Shown: positions 1-5,745, counted from the stretch's first letter. The stretch is DNA of 8,975 bases from Betaproteobacteria bacterium (GCA_016867955.1 VGIE01000068.1:1-8975); one strand, 5' to 3'. Made by a program: numbers and translations. The notes: generated by a model from the letters alone, not told the origin.

Positions 1-300
1 CCAAAAAGTTATGGGCCCGGCGTCAATTCTGGAAGGCTCTCCCAAGACGCGGCGTACCTCGTCCTGGGACATGCCCCGTCTCAAGGTTCTCCAGTTCGTC
101 TGGTTGCGCCATCCATCGCCACCACCTTGAGTCGGCGCAGCCGCTTCCCGAGCTACCTTTTCTTTCGATTCAAGCTGCTGCACTCTGCGTTCAAGCTGTT
201 GTACGCGCTCCTCAAGTGATTGAGCATACGACGGGTACGGTGTGAAACTGCCAATTGCAGTGACCACCGCGAAGCAATAAACGAGGGTGTGGGCGTTCAT
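1..300 (-). CDS. Exported coiled-coil protein with BamE/SmpA-OmlA-like segment (partial, C-terminus off window)
   Basis: An open frame starts at the ATG at 300-298 and stays open for 100 codons to the left edge, so the C-terminus is missing. The first 26 residues form a Sec-type signal peptide (MNAHTLVYCF... ending PSYA before QSLEE), with a plausible cleavage after Ala26 and no lipobox. Residues 28-47 (LEERVQQLERRVQQLESKEK) have leucines spaced for a short coiled coil, followed by an Ala/Pro/Gly linker. From about residue 70, LRRGMSQDEVRRVLGEPSRI resembles the SmpA/OmlA (BamE) fold, in which a short helix with GMs..eV...lG.P precedes a W-containing strand; the last visible residues are TFW. 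Inferred role: a periplasmic or outer-membrane-associated protein of unknown function. Codon use (CTT, GTT, TCG, AAA) is less GC-biased than in the other genes here, and no strong Shine-Dalgarno precedes the ATG. The family call is from motif memory only. Confidence 0.6.
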   Translation of the reverse strand, partial: MNAHTLVYCFAVVTAIGSFTPYPSYAQSLEERVQQLERRVQQLESKEKVAREAAAPTQGGGDGWRNQTNWRTLRRGMSQDEVRRVLGEPSRIDAGPITFW

Positions 301-332
301 ATGCGCTCTAACGTTCAATAGTCAGCAGAAAA

Positions 333-349
333 GCCGGTTAAACAGGAAG
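333..349 (-). repeat. Direct repeat copy 1, CTTCCTGTTTAACCGGC
   Basis: Read on the minus strand, 349-333 is CTTCC-T-GTTTAACCGGC. It matches copy 2 at 477-461 in 16 of 17 positions and in the same orientation, 128 bp apart. The core GTTTAAC/GTTAAAC fits the loose integron core-site consensus (RYYYAAC/GTTRRRY), but no full attC architecture surrounds it. Confidence 0.6.
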
Positions 350-460
350 CAAAGCCGGCGTGATTGAAAGGAGTCCACTTGGAATCAATGCCTTGGCGGA
401 TTGGATTCCTGACATTCTCCGTGAAACCCCGCAATTTGGCGACGTGAAGATTTCGCGGCC

Positions 461-477
461 GCCGGTTAAACGGGAAG
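461..477 (-). repeat. Direct repeat copy 2, CTTCCCGTTTAACCGGC
   Basis: This is the second copy of the 17-bp motif, differing from copy 1 only by C for T at position 6. Its core CCCGTTTAACCG also matches copy 3 on the opposite strand (527-538, CCCGTTAAACCG) apart from the central base. Copies 2 and 3 therefore face each other across about 49 bp. Confidence 0.6.
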
Positions 478-490
478 GCCAATATTCATT

Positions 491-610
491 CCGCAAGCGA
501 TTCAGCAGCTTACCGAATCGCCATCCCCCGTTAAACCGCAGCTGTCAGCATTCATACAGTGCTGACACTGCTGAAGCGGCACTTTCGTTTTTCCTGACAG
601 CATTCTCAGG
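491..610. repeat. Overlapping inverted repeats with nested and competing stems
   Basis: TGTCAGCA (543-550) pairs with TGCTGACA (560-567), an 8-bp stem with a 9-nt loop. Directly abutting it, CTGCTGAA (568-575) pairs with TTCAGCAG (501-508), with further partial pairing of CCGC (491-494) and GCGG (576-579). GCTGTCAG (541-548) can instead pair with CTGACAGC (594-601), and CCTGA (593-597) pairs with TCAGG (606-610). No hairpin is directly followed by a T tract on either strand, so this is not a standard intrinsic terminator for the cupin gene, although the location downstream of the six-gene cluster would suit one. Nested stems of this kind occur in ends of single-strand transposons, replication origins and recombination sites; which applies cannot be told. 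Confidence 0.55.
527..540 (+). repeat. Inverted copy of the GTTWAAC motif (copy 3)
   Basis: The plus strand reads CCCGTTAAACCGCA, equivalent to copy 2 read on the minus strand (CCCGTTTAACCGGC) except for the central A/T and the last bases. The shared core is the near-palindrome CCCGTT-W-AACCG, a shape typical of a dimeric protein binding site or a tyrosine-recombinase core. No recombinase gene is visible in the window. Confidence 0.5.
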
Positions 611-620
611 TGTCACCACC

Positions 621-977
621 TCAGCGCAGCTTCACTACCGTGAACTCCGCATTCACTTCCGGCAGCGGCTTGTCCGTGTATTTTCGCGCGATGACGAGGA
701 CGTTCGGCCCGGTGCCGAACACTTCGCGGTGGCTGGTGTCGGGCGGCACCTGGTACGCCTCGCCCTCGGCGTAGTTGAAGGTGTGGCCGGCGATCTCCAG
801 CCGCACGCGGCCCGCGAGCATCATGAAGCGGCCCTGCCAGCCCTGCACATGCAGGCCGCTGTCCCTGCTCGCGTCGATGGGCCGCACGTGGTAGTCGTCG
901 TAGCCGTCGATCTTCAGGTCGCGCACCATGTGATCGAGCTGGGCCTGTTGCGCGGGGGTCAGTTGCGGTGCGCGCAT
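621..977 (-). CDS. Small single-domain cupin with degenerate metal site
   Basis: This 118-residue protein is about one cupin barrel long. The second cupin motif is readable as GEAYQVPPDTSH (residues 72-83), with conserved Gly, Pro and His83. In the first motif, where the usual pattern is HxH....E, the sequence is HVQGWQG (residues 43-49): the first His is kept, the second is Gln45 and the Glu position is Gly49. Two of the four usual metal ligands are thus replaced, so it may bind no metal or bind it differently. The start at 977 follows AGAGGAGT, a strong ribosome binding site at good spacing. It lies 60 bp after the glutathione-transferase stop and is the last gene of the cluster. The enzyme or sensor role is unknown; cupins of this size include isomerases, dioxygenases and binding proteins. 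Confidence 0.8.
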   Translation of the reverse strand: MRAPQLTPAQQAQLDHMVRDLKIDGYDDYHVRPIDASRDSGLHVQGWQGRFMMLAGRVRLEIAGHTFNYAEGEAYQVPPDTSHREVFGTGPNVLVIARKYTDKPLPEVNAEFTVVKLR

Positions 978-1037
978 GGCGGGACTCCTCTGCGGCGGCG
1001 TGGGTCGGGATGGCGGGCTTGGCTGGGGCAGGCGCGC

Positions 1038-1733
1038 TCAGCGCTTCTGGAACTGCGCGTTGCCGAACAGGTTCTCGCGCCACTTCGGGTCGTTCGGCGG
1101 CGGGCGGCGCACATCCGACAATACCGCGAGGCCGCGCTGCACGGCGGGGCGCGCGTTGATGGCGTCGAACCAGCGTTTCACGTGCGGGTACTCATCGATG
1201 TTGACGTTCTGGCGCGCCGCGGTGCGCAGCCACGGCATGATGGCGATGTCGGCGATGGTGTACGCGCCGCAGGCCACGTACTCGGATTCGGCCAGGCGCC
1301 GGTCGAGCACGCCATAGAGGCGGTTGGCTTCCTTGGAATAGCGGTCGATGGCGTATGGCAGTTTTTCAGGGGCATAGCCGATGAAGTGGTGCGCCTGCCC
1401 GAGCATGGGGCCGATGTGCCCCATCTGGAACATGGTCCACTGCAGCGTGGCCCAGCGATCGCGGATGTCCTCGGGCAGCAGCATGCCGGTCCTGGAGGCG
1501 AGGTAGAACAGGATGGCGCCCGACTCGAACATCGACATGGGCTTGCCGCCGGGGCCGTCGGAATCGACGATGGCCGGGATCTTGTTGTTCGGGCTGATCC
1601 TGAGGAACTCGGGCTTGAACTGGTCGCCCGCGCCGATGTTGACGGCATGCACCCGGTAGGGCAGGCCGGTTTCCTCGAGCATGATGTGGACCTTGTGGCC
1701 GTTGGGCGTGGGCCAGGTGTAGACGTCGATCAT
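1038..1733 (-). CDS. yfcG: Nu-class glutathione transferase / disulfide-bond oxidoreductase, YfcG-like
   Basis: The 231-residue product follows E. coli YfcG closely: MIDVYTWPTPNGHK at the N-terminus (Thr9 and Asn11 are the residues that contact glutathione in YfcG), NNKIPAIV with the cis-proline of the thioredoxin-like domain, FESGAILFYLA (gamma-glutamyl binding), then the all-helical domain with LQWTMFQMGHIGPMLGQAHHF and YTIADIAIMPW. Nu-class enzymes use two glutathiones or a GSSG to reduce disulfides and organic hydroperoxides in the cytosol. I chose the ATG at 1733 because GGAG lies 6 bases upstream and the N-terminus then matches the family; an in-frame ATG at 1745 would add MESP but has only a weak site. 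It lies 62 bp downstream of the RDD gene. In this cluster it may act on electrophilic or peroxidised products of the upstream enzymes (inference). Confidence 0.9.
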   Translation of the reverse strand: MIDVYTWPTPNGHKVHIMLEETGLPYRVHAVNIGAGDQFKPEFLRISPNNKIPAIVDSDGPGGKPMSMFESGAILFYLASRTGMLLPEDIRDRWATLQWTMFQMGHIGPMLGQAHHFIGYAPEKLPYAIDRYSKEANRLYGVLDRRLAESEYVACGAYTIADIAIMPWLRTAARQNVNIDEYPHVKRWFDAINARPAVQRGLAVLSDVRRPPPNDPKWRENLFGNAQFQKR

Positions 1734-1795
1734 CGGACTCTCCATGGTTGCTTCATTCCCGGTCTGCCGGGGCGGCGCCGCTGCTCACTCATCCC

Positions 1796-2242
1796 TCATT
1801 CGTCGTCTTCCACCTCGATCACGACGGTTCCCGCCAGCTTGTCATGGAATCCCTGCTTGCGTTTGTCGAACGCGACCCAGAGAAAGCCCAGCATCAGCGG
1901 CAGGATGGAGACGAAATAGGCGAAGTAGCGGCCAATGGCCTGTCCGCTGGACAGCGGCCCCAGCGTCTTGGCATCGACGACGCGCGCCGAGACCAGCATC
2001 TTGCCGGGCGTCGCCCCGCGGAACTTCCAGAACAGGATCACCGCCACCGCCGGGAAGACAACCTGCAGGAGAAAGTCCACCGGCCCGGCGAGGCCCCCCT
2101 TCGCCTTGCTGAAATAGCTGGTGCCGTGGACCGCGACAAGGACCGGCAGTATCACCGCGAACACCGCGAGGTTATCGATGAGCGATGCTGCCACGCGCTT
2201 CCAGAACCCGACGTACACCGGCTTGCCTTGCTCGTCACTCAT
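1796..2242 (-). CDS. RDD-family integral membrane protein
   Basis: The product is 148 residues, typical for a stand-alone RDD protein. It shows the family layout: YVGFWKRVAASLIDNLAVFAV near the N-terminus (the Arg and first Asp of the name, leading into a membrane helix), a second helix around VDFLLQVVFPAVAVILFW, the loop GATPGKMLVSARVVDA, a third helix around YFAYFVSILPLMLGFLWVAF, and the closing RKQGFHDKLAGTVVI with the second Asp. Some RDD proteins have been linked to ion or metabolite transport, but the function of most is unknown. The start at 2242 is preceded by AAAGGGG at about 7 bases. It sits 24 bp after the reductase stop on the same strand, inside the presumed operon, and could help move a substrate or protect the membrane (inference). 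Confidence 0.88.
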   Translation of the reverse strand: MSDEQGKPVYVGFWKRVAASLIDNLAVFAVILPVLVAVHGTSYFSKAKGGLAGPVDFLLQVVFPAVAVILFWKFRGATPGKMLVSARVVDAKTLGPLSSGQAIGRYFAYFVSILPLMLGFLWVAFDKRKQGFHDKLAGTVVIEVEDDE

Positions 2243-2266
2243 GATCGCCCCTTTCGTGTCTTGCGT

Positions 2267-3262
2267 TCACAGTGCAACCACCTGCTTGCCGAGATTCTCG
2301 CCCCTGAGCATGCCGATGAAGGCTGCCGGCGCAGCATCGATGCCCTGCGCGACGCTTTCGCGGTATTTCAGCGTGCCGTCCTTCACGTGGCGCGCCAGGT
2401 CTGAGAACGCCGGCTTCCACAGCTCCATGCGGTCGGAGACGATGAAGCCCTGCATGCGGATGCGGCTGGTAAGCACGTAGCGGATGTTCTTCAGGCCATA
2501 GGCCTCGGTGGCGTTGTACTGCGATACCAGACCGCACAGCGGGATGCGCGAAAAGTCGTTCATCAGCGGCAGCAGCGCGTCCAGTGTCTCACCGCCCACA
2601 TTGTCGAAGTAGATGTCCACGCCATCGGGCGCGGCGGCGGCCACGGCCCTGCGCAGGGAGCCGGCCTTGTAGTCGATACAGGCGTCGAAGCCGAGCGCCT
2701 CGACCACGTGCCCGCACTTGGCCGCGCCGCCCGCGATGCCGACGACGCGGCAGCCGGCAATTCGGGCGAGCTGCCCGACGGCGCTGCCGACCGCGCCCGC
2801 CGCGGCGGACACCACCACGGTTTCCCCCTTTTTCGGTTGAGCGATATCCATGAGCCCGACCCAGGCGGTGATGCCCGGCATGCCGAGCACTCCGAGATAC
2901 CAGGAGGGCGGCGCCAGGTTGGCATCGATGCGCGCGATCTGCGACGCATCCACGCAGCCGTAGAGCTGCCAGCCCGCCATGCAGGACACCCAGTCGCCGG
3001 GCTTGTAGCGCGGCGAGCGCGAGTCCACCACCTGGCCGACGGTGCCGCCCACCATCACCTCGCCGATCTCGGTGTACTTGGCATAGCTCTTCACCGCGTC
3101 CATGCGGATACGCATGTAGGGGTCGAGCGACAGGAAGCGATTGCGCACCAGCACCTCGCCCTCCGCGGGAGAGGGCACGGGCGCGTCGACGATGCGGAAG
3201 TTCTCCGGCGCCACCCAGCCGGTGGGCCGGCTGGCGAGCAGCACCTGCCGGTTGGCTGCCAT
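2267..3262 (-). CDS. curA: CurA-like NADPH-dependent enone/alkenal double-bond reductase (MDR superfamily)
   Basis: This 331-residue zinc-free medium-chain reductase matches the CurA/prostaglandin reductase/leukotriene B4 12-hydroxydehydrogenase group. Readable marks are VLLASRPTGWVAPENF at the start, SLDPYMRIRM (residues 45-54), VMVGGTV, PGDWV, VLGMPGITAWVGL, the nucleotide-binding AAAGAVGSAVGQ (153-164), GCRVVGIAGGAAKC, DIYFDNVGGE (216-225), IPLCGLVSQYNATE and RIRMQGFIVSD. Family members reduce the C=C bond of alpha,beta-unsaturated aldehydes and ketones with NADPH in the cytosol. I placed the start at 3262: a one-base gap follows the upstream stop (TGA-A-ATG), GAGG lies within the end of that gene, and the N-terminus then matches CurA. 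A longer start at 3304 would overlap the dehydrogenase gene. The tight junction implies translational coupling with the dehydrogenase. The true substrate is unknown. Confidence 0.88.
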   Translation of the reverse strand: MAANRQVLLASRPTGWVAPENFRIVDAPVPSPAEGEVLVRNRFLSLDPYMRIRMDAVKSYAKYTEIGEVMVGGTVGQVVDSRSPRYKPGDWVSCMAGWQLYGCVDASQIARIDANLAPPSWYLGVLGMPGITAWVGLMDIAQPKKGETVVVSAAAGAVGSAVGQLARIAGCRVVGIAGGAAKCGHVVEALGFDACIDYKAGSLRRAVAAAAPDGVDIYFDNVGGETLDALLPLMNDFSRIPLCGLVSQYNATEAYGLKNIRYVLTSRIRMQGFIVSDRMELWKPAFSDLARHVKDGTLKYRESVAQGIDAAPAAFIGMLRGENLGKQVVAL

Positions 3263-3263
3263 T

Positions 3264-4424
3264 TCAGGCTGCCTCGAAGCGCGCGAGGTGGTGGGCGCTG
3301 TCACCGAGCACGAAGTCGATCATGGTGAGGCGCTTGGCGTAGTGGGACGCGGCAAGCTCGTTGGTCATGCCCATGCCGCCATGCAGCTGGATGGCCTCCT
3401 GCGCGATCACGCGGCCCGAGTTGCCGATGTGCACCTTGGCCGCGGACACGGCGCGCCGGCGCTCCTTCGCGCTGGTCGCATCCGCGCGATCGACAACGGG
3501 AGCCTTGATGGCGGCAAGGTAGGCCATGGACTTCGACTGCTCGGCATGGATGAACATATCCACGGCGCGATGCTGCAACACCTGGAAGGCGCCGATGGGC
3601 TGGCCGAACTGCTGGCGGCCCTTCATGTACTCGAGGGTCTGGCGGTTGAGCGACTCCATCACGCCGACGGCCTCGGCACACAGGGCCGCGGCACCTGCGT
3701 CGGCGACGGCGTCGATCACCGCGAACGCGCCGCCTTCCTCGAATTCGCCATTGCCCAGCCGGTTGGCGGCCGGCACGCGCACGCCGTCGAACGCGATGTC
3801 GGCGGCACGCAGGCCATCAATGGTGCGATAGTCACGTACCGCCATCCCGGGTGCGCCGCGCTCGATCACGAAGAGACTGATGCCCTTCGCATCGCCCGCC
3901 GCACCCGCGGTGCGCGCCGACACCACCAGCCGGTCGGCCTGCGCGCCATGCAGCACCACCGCCTTGTTGCCGCTGATCACATAACCGCCAGCATTCTTCG
4001 TCGCCGTGGTCGCGACCTGCGCAAGATCGTAGCGTGCGCCGGGCTCCTCGAACGCGACAGCGGCAATCAGCCGGCCCCCGGCGATGGCGCCGAGCAGCTC
4101 CTGCCTTTGCGCGGCATTGCCCGCGCGCGCAATGGCGCCGCCCGCCAGCACCACGGTGGCCAGGTAGGGCTCGACAATCAGGCCATTGCCGATTGCCGTC
4201 ATCACCACCAGCATTTCGGCGGCGCCGCCGCCCAGGCCGCCATCGGCCTCCGCGAAGGGCAGAGCGAGCAAGCCCATGTCCGCGAACTGCGTCCAGGCCT
4301 CGCGGCTGAAGCCTTCGGCAGCCAGCTGATGGGCACGGCGGCGATCGAATCCGTAATCGCGCTCGATGAACTTGGCGAGTGCATCCTGCAACTGCTTCTG
4401 GTCGTCGTTGAAACTCAGGTCCAT
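3264..4424 (-). CDS. Acyl-CoA dehydrogenase, small/beta-type subunit lacking the catalytic glutamate
   Basis: The 386-residue product has the acyl-CoA dehydrogenase layout: N-terminal helical domain (MDLSFNDDQKQLQDALAKFI), beta domain (YVISGNKAVVLHGAQADRLVV, FDGVRVPAANRLG) and C-terminal helical domain (MKGRQQFGQPIGAFQVLQHR, EAIQLHGGMGMTNE). The RxxFG motif that contacts FAD across the subunit interface is present (Arg270-Gly274). Neither usual catalytic base is visible: helix G reads AVADAGAAALCAEAVG with no Glu at the ERxxxAG position, and the C-terminal position of MCAD Glu376 (YEGT) reads VLGD. The first signature is also degraded (AFEEPGARYDL instead of GYSEPGAGSD). It is probably the non-catalytic partner of the gene 32 bp upstream. 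The start at 4424 is set by the family N-terminus; GCGGAA is a weak ribosome binding site. The frame stays open further upstream, but that part overlaps the partner gene and is spurious. Confidence 0.9.
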   Translation of the reverse strand: MDLSFNDDQKQLQDALAKFIERDYGFDRRRAHQLAAEGFSREAWTQFADMGLLALPFAEADGGLGGGAAEMLVVMTAIGNGLIVEPYLATVVLAGGAIARAGNAAQRQELLGAIAGGRLIAAVAFEEPGARYDLAQVATTATKNAGGYVISGNKAVVLHGAQADRLVVSARTAGAAGDAKGISLFVIERGAPGMAVRDYRTIDGLRAADIAFDGVRVPAANRLGNGEFEEGGAFAVIDAVADAGAAALCAEAVGVMESLNRQTLEYMKGRQQFGQPIGAFQVLQHRAVDMFIHAEQSKSMAYLAAIKAPVVDRADATSAKERRRAVSAAKVHIGNSGRVIAQEAIQLHGGMGMTNELAASHYAKRLTMIDFVLGDSAHHLARFEAA

Positions 4425-4452
4425 GTCCGGTTCCGCCGGGTTGGTGCGTGCC

Positions 4453-4466
4453 GGGCCTACAGGCCC
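4453..4466 (-). other. Short GC hairpin at the junction of the two dehydrogenase genes
   Basis: GGGCC-TACA-GGCCC, within the perfect inverted repeat GGGCCT/AGGCCC, straddles the TAG stop of the large-subunit gene. There is no T tract, so it is not a terminator. It could tune mRNA stability or the ratio of the two subunits, or be chance in GC-rich DNA. Confidence 0.3.
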
Positions 4467-5647
4467 AGCACCGCCTTTGCGATGATGTTCTTCTGGATCT
4501 CGTTCGAACCGCCGAAAATCGACACCTTGCGCCAGTTGAAATAAGTGGCCGCCAGCTGCGCGGCGTGCGCCGGGCCCACGCCATCGGCCAGGCTGTCCTG
4601 GGCCTCGGGCACAAACGGCAACGCATAGGGGCCGGCGGCCTCCATCATCAGCTCGGTCAGCGTCTGCTGCAGCACCGTGCCCTTGATCTTCAGGATGGAG
4701 GCCTCGGGTCCCGGCGACTTGCTGCGCGAAGAGAGCACGCGCATCACCGTCATGTCCAGCGCCATCAGCTCGATCTCCGCCAGCGCAAGCTTGGCGGCGA
4801 AGCGCGGGTCCTCGGCCAGCGGTCGCCCGTTGCGCATCTCCGTCGCGGCAATGCGCTTGAGCGTGGCCAGTTCGCGCTTGGAGCCGCCCAGGCCCGCCAC
4901 CACGGTGCGCTCGAAGCCGAGCAGGAACTTGGCATAGGTCCAGCCCTTGCCTTCCTCGCCGACGCGGTTCTCCACCGGGACGCGGACGTTGTCGAAAAAC
5001 ACGTCGTTCAGCGAATGGTCCTCGTCCAGCGTGAGGAAGGGCCGCACGGTGATGCCCGGCGTCTTCATGTCGATGAGCAGGAAGGAGATGCCCTCCTGCT
5101 TGCGCCCGTCGCTGGCGGTGCGCACCAGGCAGAACATCATGTCGGCCCAATGCGCCATGGTGGTCCAGGTCTTCTGTCCGTTGATGACATAGTGCGTGCC
5201 GTCGCCGGAGAGCTCGGCGCGGGTCTTGAGCGAGGCGAGATCGGACCCGGCGCCCGGCTCCGAGTAGCCCTGGCACCACCAGTGCTTGTTGGTGCGGATG
5301 CCGGTGAGGTAGACCTCCTTCTGCCGCGGGGTGCCGAAGGCCATGATCACCGGCGCCACCATGTTGATGCCGAAGGGCACCACGCGCGGCGCTCCGGCCA
5401 CCGACGTCTCGTCGTCGAAGATGTGCGCCTGAACGTGGTTCCAGCCCTGCCCGCCGAATTCCTTCGGCCAATGACCGGCCAGCCAGCCGCGAGCGGCGAG
5501 GATGTCCTGCCAGCGCATGTAATCCTCGCGCTTGAGGTGCCGGTGCTCGATGACCTTGCGCCTCAGGTCCCCGGGGAGGTTGTCGCGCAGGAAGGCGCAC
5601 ACTTCATCGCGGAAGGCCAGCGCTTCCGCTGAATAATCGACATCCAT
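4457..5647 (-). CDS. Acyl-CoA dehydrogenase, large/alpha-type catalytic subunit
   Basis: The 396-residue product is a flavin-dependent acyl-CoA dehydrogenase, which would introduce an alpha,beta double bond in an acyl-CoA and pass electrons to ETF. It shows WPKEFGGQGW (60-69), the signature WCQGYSEPGAGSDLASLKT (124-142), YVINGQKTWTTMAHWAD, FFDNVRVPVENRVG and the C-terminal IFGGSNEIQKNIIAK (377-391). The catalytic base is most likely Glu246 in GFERTVVAG, the helix-G position used by isovaleryl- and long-chain acyl-CoA dehydrogenases; the MCAD Glu376 position here is Gly. The RxxFG FAD-contact motif is replaced by EDPRFAAKLAL. The partner encoded next has the opposite pattern, so both probably form a mixed oligomer like the actinobacterial FadE pairs of steroid side-chain oxidation. 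The start at 5647 has GGAG 7 bases upstream; a 27-residue extension to 5728 lacks family resemblance. Substrate unknown; a CoA ester of a bulky or branched acid is an inference. Confidence 0.92.
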   Translation of the reverse strand: MDVDYSAEALAFRDEVCAFLRDNLPGDLRRKVIEHRHLKREDYMRWQDILAARGWLAGHWPKEFGGQGWNHVQAHIFDDETSVAGAPRVVPFGINMVAPVIMAFGTPRQKEVYLTGIRTNKHWWCQGYSEPGAGSDLASLKTRAELSGDGTHYVINGQKTWTTMAHWADMMFCLVRTASDGRKQEGISFLLIDMKTPGITVRPFLTLDEDHSLNDVFFDNVRVPVENRVGEEGKGWTYAKFLLGFERTVVAGLGGSKRELATLKRIAATEMRNGRPLAEDPRFAAKLALAEIELMALDMTVMRVLSSRSKSPGPEASILKIKGTVLQQTLTELMMEAAGPYALPFVPEAQDSLADGVGPAHAAQLAATYFNWRKVSIFGGSNEIQKNIIAKAVLGL

Positions 5648-5701
5648 TTTCGGCTCCGGGGAGAGTTGGTCCGGGTCAGGACGGGACTGCTGACGACCCG
5701 C

Positions 5702-5713
5702 GCATGTACATGC
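5702..5713. promoter_or_regulatory. Perfect 12-bp palindrome, candidate operator
   Basis: GCATGTACATGC is its own reverse complement. It lies 55 bp before the start codon of the large dehydrogenase subunit and directly downstream of the candidate -10 box, covering the expected transcription start. A bound repressor there would block the cluster. Regulators of fatty-acid and CoA-ester catabolism such as TetR- or GntR-family proteins use palindromes of this kind (established in general, inferred here). No regulator gene is next to it in the window. Confidence 0.45.
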
Positions 5714-5715
5714 AC

Positions 5716-5745
5716 ATGGTAGCCGCATCGCCCGAACCGTGGCAA
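5716..5745 (-). promoter_or_regulatory. Candidate sigma70 promoter of the six-gene cluster
   Basis: On the minus strand, TTGCCA (5745-5740; five of six match to TTGACA), an 18-bp spacer and TACCAT (5721-5716; four of six match to TATAAT) lie about 70-100 bp before the start codon of the first dehydrogenase gene. The expected start point falls inside the palindrome at 5702-5713. It is the best match I could see in the 158-bp gap, judged by eye only. Confidence 0.4.

Larger units (their letters stand above)
301..620. other. Gene-free, lower-GC spacer rich in repeats
   Basis: No convincing gene lies between the start of the exported protein and the end of the cupin gene. A long plus-strand frame opens at a GTG at 360, but it continues antisense through the cupin and glutathione-transferase genes and looks like a GC-driven artefact. 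The stretch is visibly richer in A/T than the cluster to its right. It holds three GTTAAAC heptamers (337-343, 465-471, 530-536), an imperfect hairpin around 370-420 and several overlapping inverted repeats at 491-610. On the minus strand there is a 33-codon frame (502-603) with four cysteines, including CQHC; I do not call it a gene. The stretch may be a degraded mobile element or cassette region. Confidence 0.6.

Noticed and set aside
305..343. Complete integron attC between CTCTAAC and GTTAAAC
   Set aside because: The two cores are not complementary to each other, the distance (about 38 bp) is shorter than known attC sites, and no internal L boxes with a bulged stem are visible.
370..420. 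Imperfect hairpin (GGAATC 381-386 with GATTCC 404-409) as an attC-like fold or terminator
   Set aside because: The stem is short with bulges, no core boxes flank it and no T tract follows; it is too weak to list as its own feature.
360..1919. 519-codon plus-strand open frame
   Set aside because: Most of it is antisense to the cupin and YfcG-like genes, whose families and ribosome sites are clear; the translation is Arg/His/Val-rich with no family resemblance, as expected from GC-rich third positions.
3264..5600. A single 778-residue fused acyl-CoA dehydrogenase
   Set aside because: The first 390 or so residues of this frame are an out-of-frame reading of the large-subunit gene. The real second protein starts at 4424, and the first lies in another frame and ends at 4457.
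3141..5632. Long plus-strand open frames (467 and 394 codons) opposite the dehydrogenases
   Set aside because: They are antisense to two unmistakable acyl-CoA dehydrogenases, have no ribosome binding site or recognisable domains, and show biased composition.
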